DNA of 64,000 bases from Streptomyces globosus (GTDB lineage: Bacteria; Actinomycetota; Actinomycetes; Streptomycetales; Streptomycetaceae). Shown here piece by piece: positions 27,287 to 35,893 of this stretch (positions are counted from its first letter, which is position 1; each line of letters opens with the position of its first letter). The notes below the pieces were generated by a model. That model had not been told where the DNA came from and ran no database searches. It was given only the letters and a program-made list of their open reading frames with translations. The stretch is from NCBI RefSeq assembly GCF_003325375.1, contig NZ_CP030862.1:5647501-5711500 (forward strand). Reading direction: 5' to 3'. Made by a program: the position numbers and the translations under genes.

Positions 27287-29050
27287 TCAGCGGCCCGCGC
27301 GGTTGACGGCGGAGACGACCGCCTTCAGGGAGGCGCGGGTGGTGTTGGCGTCGATGCCGATGCCCCACAGGACCCGGCCGTCGATCGCGCACTCGATGTA
27401 GGAGGCGGCGACGGCGGAGGCACCCTCACTCATCGTGTGCTCGGTGTAGTCCAGCAGGCGGGCGTCGACGCCGATGGAGGCCAGGGCGTCGAAGAACGCG
27501 GAGATCGGGCCGTTGCCGGTGCCGTTCAGGACGGTCTCGACGCCGTCCACGACGGCGTCGACGGTCAGCGTGTCCGTGCCGTCCCTGTCGGTGGCGGTCG
27601 AGCCGGCGCGCAGCTGGATGCGGCCCCACGGGTTGTCCGGGTTGGGCAGGTACTCGTCCGAGAAGATGTCCCAGATCGCCTTCGGCGTGACCTCGCCGCC
27701 CTCGGCGTCGGTCTTCGCCTGGATGATCTTCGAGAACTCGATCTGCATGCGGCGCGGCAGGTCCAGCTTGTGGTCGTTCTTCAGGACGTACGCGACGCCG
27801 CCCTTGCCGGACTGCGAGTTGACGCGGATGACGGCCTCGTACGAGCGGCCGACGTCCTTGGGGTCGATCGGCAGGTAGGGGACGGCCCACTCGATCTCGT
27901 CGACGGTCTTGCCCTGGGCGGCCGCGTCGGCCTCCATGGCGTCGAAGCCCTTCTTGATGGCGTCCTGGTGGGAGCCGGAGAAGGCCGTGTAGACCAGGTC
28001 GCCCGCGTAGGGGTGGCGCGGGTGGACCGGCATCTGGTTGCAGTACTCGCTGGTGCGGCGGATCTCGTCGATCTGGGAGAAGTCGATCTGCGGGTCGATG
28101 CCCTGGGAGAACAGGTTCATGCCCAGAGTGATCAGGTCGACGTTGCCGGTGCGCTCGCCCTGGCCGAACAGGCAGCCCTCGATGCGGTCGGCGCCGGCCA
28201 TCAGGGCCAGCTCGGCGGCGGCGACGGCGGTGCCGCGGTCGTTGTGCGGGTGGACGGAGATGCAGATGTGCTCGCGGCGGGTCAGGTGGCGGGCCATCCA
28301 CTCGAAGCGGTCCGCGTGGGTGGACGGCGTGGAGCGCTCCACCGTGGCCGGCAGGTTCAGGATGATCTCGCGGCCGGGGCCGGGCTGCCACACGTCGCAG
28401 ACGGCCTCGCAGACCTCCAGGGCGAAGTCCAGCTCGGTGTCGGTGAAGATCTCGGGGCTGTACTGGTAGCCGAAGACGGTCTCGGGGCCCAGCAGCTTCT
28501 CGGCGTACTCCATGACCAGGCGGGTGCCGTCGACGGCGATCTGCTTGATCTGCTCCTTGGAGCCGCGGAAGACGACCCGGCGGAAGGTCGGCGCGGTGGC
28601 GTTGTACAGGTGGACGGTGGCGCGCCGGGCACCGACCAGCGATTCCACGGTCCGCTCGATCAGGTCCTCGCGGGCCTGGGTCAGTACGGAGATGGTCACG
28701 TCGTCCGGGATGGCGCCCTCTTCGATGATGGAGCGCACGAACGCGAAGTCGGTCTCGCCGGAGGAGGGGAAGCCGACCTCGATCTCCTTGTAGCCCATGC
28801 GCACCAGCAGGTCGAACATCTCGCGCTTGCGGGCGGGGGTCATCGGGTCGATCAGCGACTGGTTGCCGTCGCGCAGGTCGGTGGACAGCCAGCGGGGCGC
28901 CTTGGTCACGCGGGCGTCGGGCCAGGTGCGGTCGGGCAGGTCCACCTGCTCGTAGCGGCCGTACTTGTGGATGGGCATCCCGGACGGCTGCTGCGCGTGC
29001 GTGGCGTTCGTGATCGGGGTGGGGCGACCGGCGAAGGTGTGCTGGCTCAT
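27287..29050 (-). CDS. leuA: 2-isopropylmalate synthase
   Basis: A 587-residue enzyme that condenses 2-oxoisovalerate with acetyl-CoA, the first committed step of leucine synthesis. The TIM barrel begins WLSTDLRDGNQSLIDPMTPARK, where the Arg-Asp pair binds substrate and metal, with further metal ligands in ISVHPHNDRGTAVAAAELALMAG. A C-terminal regulatory (leucine-binding) domain covers about the last 130 residues (LRAGSTATDRDGTDTLTVDAV). The long N-terminus and LeuA type 2 sequence are typical of actinobacteria. ATG 29050 is the start (MSQHTFAGRP). An upstream leader peptide and hairpin point to attenuation by leucine supply. Confidence 0.95.
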   Translation of the reverse strand: MSQHTFAGRPTPITNATHAQQPSGMPIHKYGRYEQVDLPDRTWPDARVTKAPRWLSTDLRDGNQSLIDPMTPARKREMFDLLVRMGYKEIEVGFPSSGETDFAFVRSIIEEGAIPDDVTISVLTQAREDLIERTVESLVGARRATVHLYNATAPTFRRVVFRGSKEQIKQIAVDGTRLVMEYAEKLLGPETVFGYQYSPEIFTDTELDFALEVCEAVCDVWQPGPGREIILNLPATVERSTPSTHADRFEWMARHLTRREHICISVHPHNDRGTAVAAAELALMAGADRIEGCLFGQGERTGNVDLITLGMNLFSQGIDPQIDFSQIDEIRRTSEYCNQMPVHPRHPYAGDLVYTAFSGSHQDAIKKGFDAMEADAAAQGKTVDEIEWAVPYLPIDPKDVGRSYEAVIRVNSQSGKGGVAYVLKNDHKLDLPRRMQIEFSKIIQAKTDAEGGEVTPKAIWDIFSDEYLPNPDNPWGRIQLRAGSTATDRDGTDTLTVDAVVDGVETVLNGTGNGPISAFFDALASIGVDARLLDYTEHTMSEGASAVAASYIECAIDGRVLWGIGIDANTTRASLKAVVSAVNRAGR

Positions 29051-29125
29051 GGCGTAGGGCTCCTCGGGTGTCCGCGTGGGGATCGCTGAACGGCCGACGG
29101 CGGTCGTAAACCGCAACACCAGACT

Positions 29126-29169
29126 CCGCGGGGAGGGGGTCGACCTACGACTGCAGACCCTCGCCGCGG
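29126..29169 (-). promoter_or_regulatory. Attenuator-like hairpin upstream of leuA
   Basis: CCGCGGCGAGGG inside the leader gene (29158-29169) can pair with CCCTCCCCGCGG (29126-29137) with one mismatch. The stem would overlap the ribosome on the end of the leader peptide, as expected of a leader-peptide controlled switch. Which alternative stem ends transcription is not clear from sequence. Confidence 0.5.
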
Positions 29170-29198
29170 CAGCTAAGCAGAAGCAGCCCGAAACGCAT
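29145..29198 (-). CDS. leuA leader peptide with four consecutive Leu codons
   Basis: A 17-codon open frame, MRFGLLLLSCRGEGLQS, ending TAG 95 nt before the leuA ATG. Four Leu codons in a row (CTG CTT CTG CTT) at positions 5-8 plus a fifth Leu at 15 make it a sensor of leucyl-tRNA supply. The two CTT codons are rare in such GC-rich DNA, which would increase ribosome stalling. Leader peptides of this kind are known for leu genes of proteobacteria and have been proposed for streptomycetes. It is too short for ordinary gene finding. Confidence 0.75.
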   Translation of the reverse strand: MRFGLLLLSCRGEGLQS

Positions 29199-29411
29199 GA
29201 TGGGCCGAGCCTAGCCGAGCCGCGCCGTGGCGCGAGGGGCCGTTCCAGTATGCGGGACCCGCCTGTCCGATTTGTACCCTATGTGGCATAGGTCTCTTTT
29301 GGCATGCGCGGTCCAGGGGGTCCGTCAACGCGCTGCGACACCTTTCAGACAACCGAATGAATCATGGTTGCAGCTAGTGACAGGAAAGTGACCCACTGCC
29401 ACATTGCCTGG

Positions 29412-30485
29412 ATGGATGCCTCCCACACCCACACCGCCGCCCATGCCCCGTTCTGCACGGTCGTGCCTCCCCACATGCTCGACCGGATCGCGGGCTCCCG
29501 GAACACCGGCCGCGCCGAATCCGCCCTGCGCACCCTGGAGCACGACGCCTCCCTGCGCACCCGGCGCAACGTCACCACCGCGCGCCCCTTCACCGTGCCG
29601 TCCCCGGGCGCGCCCGTCCCGGACGAGCCGCAGCGCACCGTGTACGACGCCGAGCACCGCACCCGGCTGCCGGGGCGGAAGGTCCGCGGCGAGGGGGACG
29701 AGGCCTCCCAGGACGCCGGCGTCAACCGCGCGTACGCCGGCCTGGGCGCCACGCACGAACTGTTCCTGAAGGCCTTCGGGCGGCGCTCCATCGACGACGC
29801 CGGGCTCGCCCTGGACGCGACCGTCCACTACGGCCGGGACTACAACAACGCCTTCTGGGACGGCAGCCAGATGGTCTTCGGCGACGGCGACGGCGATCTC
29901 TTCCTCGACTTCACGGTCGCCGTGGACGTCATCGGCCACGAGCTCGCCCACGGCGTCACCCAGTACACGGCCAACCTCGTCTACCGCGGCCAGTCCGGCG
30001 CCCTCAACGAGTCCATGTCCGACGTCTTCGGCTCGCTGATCAAGCAGTACACGCTGGGGCAGACCGCCGACGAAGCCGACTGGCTGATCGGCGCGGGCCT
30101 GCTCGGCCCGAACGTGAGCGGCGTGGCCCTGCGCTCGATGAAGGCGCCCGGCACCGCGTACGACGACGACGAGCTCGGCAAGGACCCCCAGCCGGCCAGC
30201 ATGGACGACTACGTCGACACCCTGCGCGACAACGGCGGCGTCCACATCAACTCCGGCATCCCCAACCGCGCCTTCTACGTGGCCGCGACCGAGCTCGGCG
30301 GCAAGGCATGGGAGCGCGCCGGGCAAATCTGGTACGACACCCTCACCGGCGGCGAGCTCACCGCCAAGGCCACCTTCGCCCAGTTCGCCCGGCTCTCGAC
30401 CGCGGCCGCCGCCGCCCGCTACGGCGAGGGCGGCGAGGAGCACCGGGCGCTGCAGAAGGCCTGGTCGACGGTGGGCGTCGCATAG
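29412..30485 (+). CDS. M4-family zinc metallopeptidase, protealysin-like
   Basis: A 357-residue thermolysin-family peptidase. It lacks a secretion signal and a long propeptide; instead, the N-terminus has the short protealysin-type propeptide with the motif CTVVPPHMLDRIA. The zinc site is HELAH (His176, Glu177, His180) with the third ligand Glu200 in GALNESMSDVFG, and the transition-state His lies in GGVHINSGIPNRAFYVAA. The end AFARLSTAAAAARYGE fits the C-terminal helical subdomain. ATG 29412 is preferred because the propeptide motif follows; ATG 29364 would add 16 residues. Protealysin-like enzymes act inside the cell or leave by an unknown route. An inhibitor-like gene follows 28 nt downstream. 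Confidence 0.9.
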   Translation: MDASHTHTAAHAPFCTVVPPHMLDRIAGSRNTGRAESALRTLEHDASLRTRRNVTTARPFTVPSPGAPVPDEPQRTVYDAEHRTRLPGRKVRGEGDEASQDAGVNRAYAGLGATHELFLKAFGRRSIDDAGLALDATVHYGRDYNNAFWDGSQMVFGDGDGDLFLDFTVAVDVIGHELAHGVTQYTANLVYRGQSGALNESMSDVFGSLIKQYTLGQTADEADWLIGAGLLGPNVSGVALRSMKAPGTAYDDDELGKDPQPASMDDYVDTLRDNGGVHINSGIPNRAFYVAATELGGKAWERAGQIWYDTLTGGELTAKATFAQFARLSTAAAAARYGEGGEEHRALQKAWSTVGVA

Positions 30486-30513
30486 CGCGCCCGGGTCTGG
30501 GCAGAGGACGGCC

Positions 30514-30780
30514 ATGCGGATCGAGGTGGTGCGGACCGGCGGCTTCGCCGGCATCGAGCGGCGGGCCGAGGTGGACACGGCCGGCCGGCCGGACGAGGAC
30601 GAGTGGCGGGCCCTGGCCCAGCTGGCGCTCCGCCCGGCCCCGGGCGGCCCGGCGCCGGGCGTCCGGGACGGCTTCTCCTACCGGATCACGGTCGACGGGC
30701 GGACGGTGCACTGCCACGACCCGCACCTGACGGACGCCCAGCGGGCCCTCGTCACCCGCCTCCTCAAAGAAGGTGCCTGA
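30514..30780 (+). CDS. Emfourin-like inhibitor of the adjacent M4 peptidase
   Basis: An 88-residue protein starting MRIEVVRTGGFAGIERRAEVDT, which matches the pattern of emfourin, a proteinaceous inhibitor of protealysin-like peptidases encoded next to their genes. After the GGFAGI motif, the rest (LAQLALRPAPGGPAPGVRDGFSYRITVDGRTVHCHDPHLT) is a compact alpha/beta domain. It lies 28 nt after the peptidase stop and is likely co-transcribed. The function is inferred from resemblance and position; it has not been compared by alignment. Confidence 0.78.
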   Translation: MRIEVVRTGGFAGIERRAEVDTAGRPDEDEWRALAQLALRPAPGGPAPGVRDGFSYRITVDGRTVHCHDPHLTDAQRALVTRLLKEGA

Positions 30781-30808
30781 GCAGGGCCTCCCTTGTTTGT
30801 ATGGCCCG

Positions 30809-31630
30809 ATGACACCGACACCGCAGACCCCGCTGACCCGTGTCGAGGCGTACTACGACACCGCGCCGCGCGCCGGGGGTGCGCGGGCCGAGGACTTCGG
30901 CCCGCTCACCCTCTTCGTGCGCGAGGGCCCCGGCTGGCCCTACTACGCCCGGCCCGCGCTCGGCAGCCGCGGCGCGACCGCGGCCGACGTGGCCCGCGTC
31001 AGGGAGCGCCAGCGCGCACTGGGCGTGCCGCAAGCGTTCGAATGGGTGGCCGAAACCAGTCCCTGGCTGCGCGCCGCCGCGGAGGAGGCCGGGCTGCGGG
31101 TCCACGCGCATCCCCTGATGGTGCTGGAGCAGTCCGCTCCACCGGGGCCGCCACACCCCGGCGTCCGCCTCATCGGCCCGGACGACGCCCTGCTGCCCGC
31201 GGCCGTGGCCGTCCCCCTGCTGGCCTTCGCCGACCCCGGCACCGCGGTCGGCACGGCAGGCCCGGCGGAACTCGCCGCCGCGATGGAGCTGCCCCTGGCC
31301 GCGGCCCGCCGGGAGTCGGTCTCCGCGGACCTGGCCTCGGGGCGCACCGCCCTGGCGGTGGCGGTGCACGACGGCGCGGTCCTGGCCTCGGGCCAGTACA
31401 TCCCGGTCGGCGACACCGCCGAGGTGGTCGGCGTCGCCACCCTGCCCGCGGCCCGGCGCCGCGGCCTCGCGCTGGGCGTGACCGCCGCCCTCGTCGCGGA
31501 CGCCGTCGCGCGGGGCGTCCGTACGGTGTTCCTGTCGGCGGGCGACGAGGCGGTGGCCCGCGTCTACGCCCGGGCGGGCTTCCGGACGGTGGCGACGGCC
31601 CTGATCGCGGAGCCCGCCGACGAGGGCTGA
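30809..31630 (+). CDS. GNAT-family N-acetyltransferase
   Basis: A 273-residue acetyltransferase. The C-terminal half has the GNAT core with the acetyl-CoA loop VVGVATLPAARRRGLALGVTAALVADAVARG, where RRRGLA is the pyrophosphate-binding pattern, followed by VFLSAGDEAVARVYARAGFRTV. The N-terminal half (DTAPRAGGARAEDFGPLTLFVREGPGWPYYARPALG) is a degenerate GNAT repeat that often recognises the substrate. ATG 30809 is used; no strong Shine-Dalgarno is seen. The substrate is unknown. It begins 28 nt after the inhibitor gene and may share its transcript. Confidence 0.87.
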   Translation: MTPTPQTPLTRVEAYYDTAPRAGGARAEDFGPLTLFVREGPGWPYYARPALGSRGATAADVARVRERQRALGVPQAFEWVAETSPWLRAAAEEAGLRVHAHPLMVLEQSAPPGPPHPGVRLIGPDDALLPAAVAVPLLAFADPGTAVGTAGPAELAAAMELPLAAARRESVSADLASGRTALAVAVHDGAVLASGQYIPVGDTAEVVGVATLPAARRRGLALGVTAALVADAVARGVRTVFLSAGDEAVARVYARAGFRTVATALIAEPADEG

Positions 31631-31756
31631 CGGCCCGCCGGGACGCCCGGCACGGGACGGCCCCCGCGCCTTGCCGGAACGGCAAAGGTGCTTGGCCCCG
31701 GCCCGCCCGGCGGCGCAGCATCGGGCCATCACAGCCCGTACCCCGAGGAGGACCCC

Positions 31757-32440
31757 GTGTCCGAGCACACCCACCACGACCAGCACCGGCACGCCGCGGC
31801 GGAGGCGGCGGCCGGCTCCCTCTCCGGTGAGGAGTTCTGGGACGCCCGCTACGGCGAGAGCGACCGCATCTGGAGCGGCAACCCGAACGAGGCGCTGGTC
31901 CGCGAGGCCGGGGAGCTTCCGCCCGGCCGGGCGCTGGACCTGGGCTGCGGGGAGGGAGCGGACGCCGTCTGGCTGGCCCGCCGCGGCTGGCGGGTGACCG
32001 CCACCGACATCTCCGGCGTCGCCCTGGAGCGGGCCGCAGGGCACGCGGCCGAGGCGGGTGTCGCGGAGCGTGTCGACTTCCGCCGCCACGACCTCGGCGA
32101 GTCCTTCCCGGCCGGGGAGTTCGACCTCGTCTCGGCCTGCTTCCTGCACGCCTACGGGGACTTCCCGCGTGCCCGGATCCTGCGCGCGGCCGCCCGGGCC
32201 GTGGCCCCGGGCGGCGTGCTGCTCGTCGTGGGCCACGGCGGCTGGGCGTCCTGGCAGGCGGAGGAGGACCGTCCGCCCGTCCACTTCCCCCGGCCGGACG
32301 AGGTCCTCGGCCAGCTGGAGCTGCCGGAGGGCGACTGGGAGGTCCTGGTCGCCGAGGAGTACGAGAAGGACCAGTCCGCGCCCGACGGCCGGCCGGGGAC
32401 CCGCACCGACAACACGGTGAAGGTCCGCCGCCTGCGGTAG
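31757..32440 (+). CDS. Class I SAM-dependent methyltransferase
   Basis: A 227-residue methyltransferase. SAM-binding motif I is ALDLGCGEGADAVWLARRGW (about residues 60-79), then VTATDISGVALERA and FDLVSACFLHAY as motifs II and III. It is of the small thiol/tellurite-methyltransferase-like size, and FWDARYGESDRIWSGNPNEALV near residue 28 is a common opening of that group. The N-terminus is His-rich (HTHHDQHRH), which may bind metal. GTG 31757 follows GAGGAG by 5 nt. Substrate not identifiable. Confidence 0.85.
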   Translation: MSEHTHHDQHRHAAAEAAAGSLSGEEFWDARYGESDRIWSGNPNEALVREAGELPPGRALDLGCGEGADAVWLARRGWRVTATDISGVALERAAGHAAEAGVAERVDFRRHDLGESFPAGEFDLVSACFLHAYGDFPRARILRAAARAVAPGGVLLVVGHGGWASWQAEEDRPPVHFPRPDEVLGQLELPEGDWEVLVAEEYEKDQSAPDGRPGTRTDNTVKVRRLR

Positions 32441-32461
32441 GGCTCCCCCCGGGCGCCGCTC

Positions 32462-33403
32462 TCAGAAGCCGAGCTTGCGCAGCTGCTTGGGGTCGCGCTG
32501 CCAGTCCTTGGCGACCTTCACGTGCAGGTCGAGGAAGACGGGGGTGCCGAGCAGCGCCTCGATGTGCTTGCGCGACTTCATCCCGACCTCCTTCAGTCGG
32601 GAGCCCTTGGGGCCGATGATGATGCCCTTCTGGCTCGGCCGCTCGATGTAGACGTTGGCGTGGATGTCGAGGAGCGGCCGGTCCGCGGGGCGGTTCTCCC
32701 GGGGGATCATCTCCTCGACCACGACGGCGATGGAGTGCGGCAGCTCGTCGCGGACGCCCTCCAGGGCGGCCTCGCGGATGAGCTCGGCGACCATCACGGC
32801 CTCGGGCTCGTCGGTGAGGTCGCCCTCGGGGTAGAGCGGCGGGCTCTCGGGCAGCATCGGCGCGATCAGGTCGGCCAGCAGCCCGACCTGGTTGTCGCCG
32901 ACGGCGGAGACGGGGACGATCTCGGCCCACTCGATGCCGAGCTCCTCGCCCAGCCGCTGGATCGCGATGAGCTGTTCGGCCAGCGCCTTGGAGTCGACCA
33001 GGTCCGTCTTGGTCACGATGGCGATCTTGGGGGTCTTCCTGATCCCCGCGAGCTCCTTGGCGATGAACTTGTCTCCGGGGCCGAGCTTCTGGTCGGCGGG
33101 CAGGCAGAAGCCGATCACGTCGACCTCGGCCCACGTCGTGCGCACGACGTCGTTCAGCCGCTCGCCGAGGAGGGTGCGCGGCTTGTGCAGGCCGGGGGTG
33201 TCGACGAGGACGAGCTGGGCGTCCGGGCGGTGCACGATGCCGCGGACGGTGTGGCGGGTGGTCTGCGGCCGGTTGGAGGTGATCGCGACCTTGGTGCCCA
33301 CCAGTGCGTTGGTCAGGGTCGACTTCCCCGCGTTGGGGCGGCCGACGAAGCAGGCGAAACCCGCACGGTGCGGGGCGGTGGACTCGGGGGAACGATCGCT
33401 CAT
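32462..33403 (-). CDS. era: GTPase Era
   Basis: A 313-residue GTPase that binds 16S rRNA and helps assemble the 30S ribosomal subunit. G1 is GRPNAGKSTLTNAL, G2 RPQTTRHTVRG, G3 LVDTPGLHKP and G4 TKTD. The C-terminal KH domain carries GIIIGPKGSRLKEVG, the RNA-binding loop. The start is ATG 33403 (MSDRSPES), with GGGGAG about 10 nt upstream; ATG 33412 is an alternative adding three residues. It faces the methyltransferase gene convergently and no terminator is evident between them. Confidence 0.95.
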   Translation of the reverse strand: MSDRSPESTAPHRAGFACFVGRPNAGKSTLTNALVGTKVAITSNRPQTTRHTVRGIVHRPDAQLVLVDTPGLHKPRTLLGERLNDVVRTTWAEVDVIGFCLPADQKLGPGDKFIAKELAGIRKTPKIAIVTKTDLVDSKALAEQLIAIQRLGEELGIEWAEIVPVSAVGDNQVGLLADLIAPMLPESPPLYPEGDLTDEPEAVMVAELIREAALEGVRDELPHSIAVVVEEMIPRENRPADRPLLDIHANVYIERPSQKGIIIGPKGSRLKEVGMKSRKHIEALLGTPVFLDLHVKVAKDWQRDPKQLRKLGF

Positions 33404-33471
33404 ACGGGCCATTCTCCCCGATGCCGCTCCCCGCGCCGACCAGGCTGCCGCCGTGGGGGCCGCGGGCCCGC

Positions 33472-34476
33472 TCACCGCGCGGTCCGCGCCGCGGGGGGCG
33501 TACCGCCCGGACCGGCCGCCCGGAAGGTGCGGCGGTAGGCCGTGGGGCTGACCCCGAGGGCCGCCTGGACGTGCTTGCGCAGCGACTGCGCCGTCCCGAA
33601 CCCGGCCTCGCGCGCCACCCGCTCCATCGGCAGGTCCGTCCGCTCCAGGAGCTGCCGGGCCCGCTCCACCCGCTGCCCGGTGATCCACTCCCCGGGGCTG
33701 ACTCCGGCCTCCTCGCGGAACCGCCGCGTGAAGGTGCGCACCGACATGGACTCCTTGCGGGCCAGGTCTGCGAGGAGTACGGGCTCGTGGAGGCGGTCCA
33801 GCACCCAGGCGCGGGCCGCGGCCGTGCTCGCCGCCTGCGGGTTCGGGACGGGGCGGTCGACGAACTGGGCCTGCCCGCCGTCCCGGTGCGGGGGGACGAC
33901 GGTCCGCCGGGCCACGTCGTTGGCGACGGCGGCGCCGTGGTCGCGGCGCACGATGTGCAGGCACAGGTCGATACCGGAGGCGACGCCGGCGGAGGTCAGG
34001 ACGTCCCCGTCGTCGGTGTAGAGGACGTCCGGGTCGACGCGGACGGCGGGGAAGAGCCGCTGGAAGTGCTCGGCGTGTGCCCAGTGGGTGGTGGCGGGGC
34101 GGCCGTCCAGGTATCCGGCGGCGGCCAGGACGTAGCCGCCCGTGCAGATGGAGACGAGCCGGGTGCCGGGCCGGATGTGGGCGAGCGCGGCGGCCAGCGG
34201 GGCGGTGAGCCGGCCCTCCTCGTGGACGGGCCCGAGCTCGTACGAGGCGGGGACGACGACGGTGTCGGCGGTGGCGAGCAGCTCGGGGCCGTGCTCGACG
34301 TGGACGGCGAAGTCGGCGTCCGTGCGGACCGGGCCGGCGGCGAGGGCGCAGGTCAGGATCTCGTACAGCGGCTCCCCGGAGGCGTCCCGGGCGCGGCCGA
34401 AGATCCGGTGCGGGATGCCCAGCTCGAAGGGGAGCAGGCCGGGGAGTGCGAGGACGGCGACGCGGTGGGGGGCCAT
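33472..34476 (-). CDS. GlxA-family (AraC/DJ-1-like) transcriptional regulator
   Basis: A 334-residue regulator with an N-terminal DJ-1/PfpI domain (VAVLALPGLLPFELGIPHRIFG to RLVSICTGGYVLAAAGYLDGRPATTHW, including the Cys of the nucleophile elbow) and a C-terminal AraC-type double helix-turn-helix (LADLARKESMSVRTFTRRF and ERVAREAGFGTAQSLRKHV). GlxA regulators sense unknown small molecules. Start ATG 34476 is divergent from the MFS gene, with a 71-nt spacer containing an inverted repeat, so it probably regulates that transporter. Confidence 0.9.
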   Translation of the reverse strand: MAPHRVAVLALPGLLPFELGIPHRIFGRARDASGEPLYEILTCALAAGPVRTDADFAVHVEHGPELLATADTVVVPASYELGPVHEEGRLTAPLAAALAHIRPGTRLVSICTGGYVLAAAGYLDGRPATTHWAHAEHFQRLFPAVRVDPDVLYTDDGDVLTSAGVASGIDLCLHIVRRDHGAAVANDVARRTVVPPHRDGGQAQFVDRPVPNPQAASTAAARAWVLDRLHEPVLLADLARKESMSVRTFTRRFREEAGVSPGEWITGQRVERARQLLERTDLPMERVAREAGFGTAQSLRKHVQAALGVSPTAYRRTFRAAGPGGTPPAARTAR

Positions 34477-34498
34477 GGCCCGATCGTATCGAAGGGTG

Positions 34499-34540
34499 GC
34501 ATCCGGGCCGCTGTCGTGCGGGGCGGGGGTCCCCGGATGC
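34499..34540. promoter_or_regulatory. Inverted repeat between the GlxA regulator and MFS genes
   Basis: GCATCCGGG (34499-34507) and CCCGGATGC (34532-34540), 9-bp perfect arms spaced 24 bp apart. It lies in the divergent promoter region, so it may bind the GlxA-type regulator. Confidence 0.4.
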
Positions 34541-34547
34541 TGTCGGC

Positions 34548-35861
34548 GTGGAACAGACAGCTACCGCCGCCGACCCCGCCGCAGCCGACCCGGCGGGGCT
34601 TCCCCCGGCGGCCCGCGGGCGCGTCCACCGCGCCTGGTGGGTCGCCGCCGTCACCTTCGTCACCATCGTGGGCGCCGCCGCGTTCGCGTCCCTGCCGGGC
34701 CTGCTCATCGAGCCGCTGCACGCGGAGTTCGACTGGTCGCGGGGGACGATCGGGTTCGCCGTCTCGGTGAACCTCGCCCTGTACGGGCTCACCGCGCCGT
34801 TCGCCGCCGCGCTGATGGACCGCTTCGGCATCCGCCGGATCGTGGCGCTGGCCCTGCTCGTGATCTCGGGCGGCTCGCTGGCGACGGTGTGGATGACCTC
34901 GGCCTGGCAGCTGGTGCTGTTCTGGGGCGTGCTGGTGGGCCTGGGCAGCGGCTCGATGGCGCTCGCGTTCGCCGCGACGGTGGTGAACCGCTGGTTCACC
35001 GCCCGGCGCGGGCTGGTGACGGGCGTCCTGACGGCGGCGGGGGCCTCGGGCCAGCTCGTCTTCCTGCCGCTGCTGTCGTGGCTGGTCGAGCACCACGGCT
35101 GGCGGCCCGCGGCGGTGACCGTCGCGCTGGCTGCCCTGTCGGTGGTCCCGTTCGTGTGGCTGCTGCTGCGCGACCACCCTGCGGACGTGGGGCTCGCCCC
35201 GTACGGGGGCGTGTACGCGGCGAAGCCGGCGCCCGTCCCGGGGGCGGCGCGGCGGGCGGTGGCGGTGCTGCTCCGGGCTGCGCGGACCGGGCCGTTCTGG
35301 CTGCTCGCCGGGACCTTCGCGATCTGCGGCGCCTCCACCAACGGCTTGGTCAAGACGCATTTCGTACCGGCGGCGCACGACCACGGCATGCCGGTGACGG
35401 CGGCGGCCGGGCTGCTGGCGGTGATCGGCGTCTTCGACGTCGTCGGCACGGTGGCGTCCGGCTGGTTCACCGACCGCTTCGAGGTGCGCCGCCTGCTGGC
35501 CGTGTACTACGCCCTGCGCGGGGTGTCGCTGCTGTTCCTGCCGATGCTGCTGGCGCCGTCGGTGCACCCGCCGATGGTGTTCTTCATCGTCTTCTACGGG
35601 CTGGACTGGGTGGCGACCGTCCCGCCGACGGTGGCGCTGTGCCGGGAGCACTACGGCGACGACAGCGCGATCGTGTTCGGCTGGGTCCTGGCCTCGCACC
35701 AGGTCGGCGCCGCGGTGGTGGCGTTCCTCGGCGGCGTGGCCCGGGACGCCTTCGGCTCGTACGACGTGGTCTGGTACGCCTCGGGGGCGCTGTGCGCGCT
35801 GGCCGCGCTGATGGCGATGGTCATCCGCCGCCCCGCGCGGCCCGCGCCGGCCGCCGCCTGA
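34548..35861 (+). CDS. MFS transporter
   Basis: A 437-residue major facilitator with 12 predicted helices, beginning HRAWWVAAVTFVTIVGAAAFASLPG at about residue 25. The loop 2-3 motif is AALMDRFGIRRIVAL, and the matching motif in the second half is GWFTDRFEVRRLLAV. LHAEFDWSRGTIGFAVSVNLALYGL after helix 1 resembles the oxalate/formate-antiporter-like or monocarboxylate branch. The GTG at 34548 is chosen because an upstream ATG would need to lie inside the regulator gene. Substrate unknown; probable control by the divergent GlxA regulator. Confidence 0.87.
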   Translation: MEQTATAADPAAADPAGLPPAARGRVHRAWWVAAVTFVTIVGAAAFASLPGLLIEPLHAEFDWSRGTIGFAVSVNLALYGLTAPFAAALMDRFGIRRIVALALLVISGGSLATVWMTSAWQLVLFWGVLVGLGSGSMALAFAATVVNRWFTARRGLVTGVLTAAGASGQLVFLPLLSWLVEHHGWRPAAVTVALAALSVVPFVWLLLRDHPADVGLAPYGGVYAAKPAPVPGAARRAVAVLLRAARTGPFWLLAGTFAICGASTNGLVKTHFVPAAHDHGMPVTAAAGLLAVIGVFDVVGTVASGWFTDRFEVRRLLAVYYALRGVSLLFLPMLLAPSVHPPMVFFIVFYGLDWVATVPPTVALCREHYGDDSAIVFGWVLASHQVGAAVVAFLGGVARDAFGSYDVVWYASGALCALAALMAMVIRRPARPAPAAA

Positions 35862-35893
35862 GGTGCGGCGGCCGGCCCGGCCGTGCGACCCGG

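Noticed and set aside
27437..29089. 550-residue open frame opposite leuA
   Set aside because: Antisense shadow of leuA.
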